In this document: one piece after another, positions 12,401-18,400 of the stretch
Layout: each line of letters starts with the position of its first letter
Position numbering within the stretch: the first letter of the stretch is position 1
NCBI GenBank assembly: GCA_000969725.1
Contig: JXSR01S002597.1
Length of the DNA: 20,221 nucleotides
From: Ophiothrix spiculata
Taxonomy: Eukaryota; Echinodermata; Ophiuroidea; Amphilepidida; Ophiotrichidae
Strand: one strand, 5' to 3'
Made by a program: the position numbers and the translations under genes
The notes under the pieces: generated by a model
Told to the model about the DNA's origin: nothing
Database searches by the model: none
Seen by the model: only the letters and a program-made list of their open reading frames with translations

Positions 12401-15400
12401 CTACGTCCAGGAATCGAACTTGGAGCTCATTGGACTGGTGCAAAGCAAGGGGAGAACCACTGTGCTTAACCGCTTCCCCGAAGTTAAGATGATTTTAAAA
12501 GCTTAGATTTTCTGCCATATAACATGCAAGACCAATCAATCATTGAATTACATGTACTAAAAGTACCTTTCAGTGTAATCAATAATTACTCACATAATAG
12601 TCACAATTATACAAAATTAGTGAACACAATTTCAGTGGAGACAATTTGCTGGAGAAACAATTTGCAGAAAATTTGGTATCATGGTGATTATTTGTATGAA
12701 CATTAAGTCAAAATGCCTACAGATTCTTTTTTCCAAACAGCTTCCATACAATTTCTACAGCTAATAATATTTAATAAGGGAAGCATGTAATCTATGCCGT
12801 GCAGTAAGGTGATCTTTCTCCCGTGCTGTCATTGTTGCTTGAATTTCCCATAGGGTGCTTCCTTCCCTTCTTCAAACAGGCTAACTACTTCAACATAGGA
12901 GGTAAACTGCTGTCTTGGCAAGCTGTCATCATTACACTGTTGTCTTTACAATTTTTTGTGTTTTGCTGTTAGAGTCTTGACGCATTTGACATTAAAAAAT
13001 GTATGTTAACAGATATTTTCATTTGAAGAAAGTAGCTACATCCGAGATGTGTACGGTAAACACTGTGGAAATGGTAACTAGACATGTCAGATGCAGTACT
13101 ACCATGGAAATATAACCACCATCTCATGTTGCTCTCAGCATAGGAAAATCACGCTTTGCCCTCATATATAATTTGTTATTCTCTTTAAACCAACAGAATT
13201 TCTGTATTGTTGGAAACTTGTTTTGTGTGAGGAAGCACTCATTTCATGTATGTGTAACTAAAAGTTACAAAAGAAAATTGCTTTAACAGAAATTCAAATA
13301 GGCCTACATGTGTAATACAGCAGTGCATTAAATCAACACACTTGAAATCTTACCTCAATACACGCATGGCACAGCATTCCACCACAAGATTTGTGTGTTA
13401 GCAAGTTATGTTCCGGGAAGTCTTCGAGACATATTGCGCAAGACTGCCACTGGCTTACAACGGCAGCCCCGCTATTGCTGACATCACCACCTCCTGTGTA
13501 CATGTCGCCAGTCCACGTGCTGGCGCTATCACCTGTTGCTTTCCACAAATCTAAGCTATCCGAGCCTAGTGTTGCCTGCAGTCCACCTTTACAGGGATCT
13601 GCGCCCTCTACTGTTGGTTGATCTGTAGGATCTTTGCCCGATGCATCTCCAGAGTCTTGCATTGCAGTAGAATCAAAATAGGACATATTGGAGAAAACAT
13701 CACCGCTATCTGTAGGCATGCTTACACCTTCAGTTGTCAACGGGACAGAATTGGGCTCTAAATCTGAAACATCCATGTCCCTTTCCGGGCTCATCGCATC
13801 CCACGGACTTCTGACATCATCTAGATTACCGATCGCATCGCCTACTTGTGTGATGACGTCATCATTTTGTGTGCTCATGTTCGTTAATTCCAAGTCTGGA
13901 GAGCATATTTTTGTAGTGCTACTGCTTGCAGAGACTTCGCAACTGCTACTGATGGTATGCGGCGCCCCCATTGACCCGACTGGGAAGACACTGTATTCTG
14001 TAGCTGGCTGTGAGATACACTCAAAGGCATACAGGAGACGGAAGCTGTCATTGATATAGCGTAATTGCACTCCATCCTCCTGCAGAAAAATTGAAAAAAA
14101 AATAGATTGGGTAAGAAATGGTTTGTGTATTATCTTGCTTAGGCTTTCGCCAAGGAAACTCAACTTGGTTTTTGGTACCAAGTTAGATAGAGGAAGCTTA
14201 CTTTCAACTCGGGTTCCAAGATGTTTTTATATCAAGCTTCCCCATATAAGGGAAATATTTGGGACGTCTTTTCATTTTTCTTCCGATAGAAACATGTATA
14301 TCACTGTTGAGAATACATGTAGATTCAGATTTATCTAAAAATGATCAATTTCCAAGCCTTACTTTCCATATGTACCAAGTGAGTTGTTTACACTTGTAAA
14401 GGTAAAATTTTGTTGAACAACAGCTGATGGGGAGGCATAGTATTCAATTATCTTTTAACACCAATTCATGTGTATAGTTGTATACTTGACTGCATGCAAA
14501 GACATTTTGAGAATTTGTAAAATTTAGACTTGCGCCACCTGATATCAATAGATCTTTTCAAAACACAACTTTCCGAGAATTTCCGAAGCTGATTTTACAC
14601 TTTCCGGCAATTGCCGTCAGAAAAAGTGACTCTTCAACACAATAACCAGAATGGTAAGTTTGCGGTCTTGTTATCTGGATACGTACGAATTCGAACTTGT
14701 AATTAGCGTTAGCGCTGAAGAGTCACTTTTAGTTTGATCACCCTGATGTGACTTGAAATCTTAAGCTTAATCCGCGGAGATCAACTAATTTCAAATAGAA
14801 ATTTCACTGTTTGCGTCGGTGAGCTTATGGTGCCATCAGCCAAAAGTTGTTCAGAATTAGTGTATCTAATATTAAATATAGGGGTCTGGTTATATTTATT
14901 TTTCACTTTTTTGTTGCTTTTTGTCACTTCTTGAAAATTTTGTTGACAAAATCGTGCATACTAATGAGCTTGAACGTGATTGGTTGAAAATATGGCCATG
15001 TGATCACTGTTCCGGAGATTTCCGAATAGATTTTGAAAAAGTCTATTGCCAGTAATGCTTTTGTGAATTTCCACAACCATATATTAGGTTTCACTGAAGA
15101 GATATATGGTCAAAAAAGTGCTGAATTACTGAAATATTTTAATTGTTAACAATAAGAAATATCCCATAGATCATGTCACTTGACAGACAAAATGGCGGAT
15201 TTCGACTTGACGCACAAAATGGCGAACTTCATCGTTCACAAGTTTTCAGTTAAAAATCTCAAAACATTGATCATCTTGGCACATTATTTGAAACTTGCAG
15301 GTAAAACAATGCATTTCATTGAAACCTTTCTGATATACTGGTTTCAAAATATATCAAGTAATCATGCTAGGAAACATGGTAAGGGGAAAGTTTGGTTTGT

Positions 15401-18400
15401 TTATGTTCATCATGACTGTAGTACAATACTGCGATTATTACCGCTACGAACAATGACAGTTACTGATGTATGCTACATCAGGGTTCGTAGTGTCAAGGCC
15501 AGAGTGAATTTAAAGACTTTTAATGACTTTTAAGTCATCTTTTCAAAGACTTTTCAAAGACTTATAAGACATTTTTGCACATACTTTATCATATTTATTA
15601 AGAATATGGCTGGAATTTTAAATGTGGGTCAAAGGTCAAACTGGGGTCAACAGAGGTCAAGCTGTCAAACTGGGGTCACAGAGGTCAAGTTGAACAAATT
15701 AAAAACTATGTTGGGCATTTATTTATTTATTTCCCTTGTACAAAAGTTTCATCAAAATACACAACTGGGAAACCACATTGCATCAAAACAAAGCCCAGAA
15801 TCATGGTTGGAGTTATAAAATCTAGGTCAAAGGTCAAACTGAGGTCACCAGAGGTCAAGCTGAGCAAACCATGAACTTAGATGGGGCATTCCATTCCTTC
15901 TACCAGGTCTCATCAAAATCCACATTGACACAATATATTGACATGCATGGTGATACATACCAGTACAAGAATGACTGTAAGCTTACATGAGAAGTGACAC
16001 TGTCACTGACCAATACCCATCGTTCAGAGGTTGAAAGTCGTCTTACATATGCAACACTTTGCCTCAGTTTTGGCACCACTCTCCTTTAACCAATCTCGGA
16101 ATTCCTCCCGTTGTTTCCATTCTGGTCGAAAATGACACTTTCCTGGCATTTTACTGCCGATTTTTGGTCAAATTTGCAGACAGAAATGACAGTGCAGCGT
16201 ACCTGGTAACCTCATGTGGAACTCTCTGCAGTGTTGCCAAAAAAAATCAGCCGAAGTAGCGGTAGATATTCGTGAAAAGTAGCCCAAAATCGGAAAAAGT
16301 AGCACAATTGTAAATTTTGACGAAAATGCAACGGATAGCACATTTAATTGCATATTTCATCATTTTAAATCAATTTGTATTTGTTTACGCTCCTAATTCA
16401 GGTTGATAAGAAGGTTTTTTTGTTTTTTTTTTGTTATCAACTCAAAACGCAACCCCGGAAATAGCACATTAAAGAGGCCGCCCGACGCCCCGTGTCGGTA
16501 AATCCCCAACCCATGGGCATAATCCCTTTTAATAGAACCCATTAACGATTGTTGAAGTGGTCATTTATGGTGGATTATCTTTTCAACCATGGACTTCTTA
16601 GGTGTTTCGCCGCGGAGTCTCATAAAAAAACCTATGTTACACTTGAATGATCAATTACTACGGATCAGTTAAAAATTTATTGACTCATTTTTATTGCATT
16701 CTATTGAGTGAAAATGAAATAAATCCATGTAAAGAGCATATTGAGTGCAGATTTTCTAAGATGTAGCCGATTTTCAGGAGAAAACGCGGTTTTCCACGGT
16801 CATAAAATAATAAGTAGCACAAAAGTAGCGAAATCGTGGTAGAGCTTTTCAAGTAGCGGCATGAAAGTCAAAAGTAGCCCAATTGGGCTACTAAATCGCG
16901 GCTTTGGCAACACTGACTCTCTGTAGTCTAAAAATACAGCCGTTTCATTTCTCTCAAGTGGGTGGTTTCCGTTTTATTCCCTACATACCATATTATAAAT
17001 ACAATAAGCAGAAGCAACTGGGAATCACTTTTTTTTTTGTTCCAGACACGGGTGGACGCCGCTGATTTTCACTGCGATTTATTACCGTTCGTTTCTAATT
17101 TTACGTAATATTACGTGTTGAACGAAAACTCAAACGAAAAACATTGAAAACGTTACGTAAAACAAGAAAAACATGCGTGAAAATATTGTATACTTGACAA
17201 CATTGAGAAGTACCTTTTTCATTTAAAGACTTTTCACAGACTTCCTACAAAATTTAAAGACTTTTCAATGAGGAAGATGATGAGACACTTGAACACTTCT
17301 TGATTGCATGCAAAAGCCTTGATCAGGTGAGATCCCAACATTTGCAGTGTATTAAAAACACCATTGAACGCCACTATACAGCTGAGGTGTGGAATGCAAT
17401 CCAGCAAAAAAATATGTTGGTGCAACTTATCATGGACTGTACAGCTGAGGGTGTTTTGCCGTATCTTCCAAATGCTGCCCAAATTGATGAGATTGAAAGT
17501 GCTGCCAGGAGATTCTGCTTTGCTCTGCACTGGCTGAGGAAGAGACTTACGGATGTGTCAAGTCATTTAAACTGTGGAACTTTTCTTCTGTTAAAACCTA
17601 GATGTGGAACTGCACCTTGGAAGTGCCACATTTTGTAATTGGAGCTTCACTTTGATGCTTCTAGATGTGTTTTTTGTGACGTAGAATTAGCATTAGCTTA
17701 GTATTGTTTTGATGTCTCTTCTGGTAGATGTTTTTGTGACTGTGTTTATATTTCTTCAACCAAACGACCCTTTTTAGGGGTGCGCCTATTGTAAGGCGGG
17801 ATTTCATCCGACTGAACTGAACTGAATGACTTTAATGACCAAAATGACATTTAATGACTTTTCCAGGATTTCAATGACCGCTACGAACCCTGTACATCCG
17901 GGCAGTTGAATCTGAGTAAGAGATAAATCACCCGGATGTGTAGGTGGCTCTATAATGCTTCTTTGGGCCAATCTCAGACACATTTTTACCTGTATCATTA
18001 ATTTGGCTGAAGGTATGCAAATGAAACTTTACAATTGCATATATAGAGGTGATGACCCTTCATTCAAATATGAAAAAAGTGTATGTTAAATTTGTCACTC
18101 ATGTGATGATGGCACCCAATCATAGATATCGCTCCATATTGCTTGCACAAACAGGGACTAATTAATAGCATACCACCAATTTGCACTCACCAATATCTTG
18201 GATATATGATTGTCAAACACCTCCGCTAAGACCACCTCTTTATCCTCCGGCTTCCTGTCGCCATACACCAATGTGGATACTTCTCGTCTCATCTCTGCAA
18301 CAGAGTCTAATCTGTTTAAACACACTAAGTACCGTATGGGCATCTGTCCATGGCACGGGATCCATGTTACAACTGTAGGAAAATACACACAAATTGCTAG

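Larger units (their letters stand above)
15605..15930 (+). repeat. Two tandem monomers of about 198 bases with AGGTCA motifs
   Basis: Unit one begins atggctggaattttaaatgt near 15605 and unit two atggttggagttataaaatc near 15803; both continue with ggtcaaaggtcaaactg, agaggtcaag and tcatcaaaat-cac. The repeated half-site AGGTCA appears about seven times across the two. They lie inside the hAT-like element. Confidence 0.78.
15479..17892. mobile_element. hAT-like DNA transposon, non-autonomous, with two nested insertions
   Basis: The termini CAGGGTTCGTAG and CTACGAACCCTG are exact complements, and TACAT flanks both (15474-15478 and 17893-17897), suggesting a 5-bp target duplication as in some hAT subfamilies. 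Subterminal aagacttttcaaagactt and tgactttaatgacc repeats sit at both ends. Inside are a second hAT element (16229-16915) and a LINE fragment (17272-17825). Without them it is about 1.16 kb and has no transposase. Confidence 0.82.

Noticed and set aside
12400-12483. A tRNA gene on the minus strand
   Set aside because: A and B boxes are good, but no acceptor stem or anticodon arm closes, and the sequence continues into a SINE body.
13391-14059. Two plus-strand open frames over the large USP exon
   Set aside because: They are shadows of the minus-strand coding exon, which has splice sites, phase and a zinc finger.
15180-15533. A 117-residue plus-strand gene
   Set aside because: It runs into the terminal repeat of the hAT-like element and shows no domain.
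17300-17638. A host protein-coding gene on the plus strand
   Set aside because: The frame begins in the EHFLIAC motif of a LINE, and the whole piece is flanked by a short target duplication and a (CTGAA)n tail.
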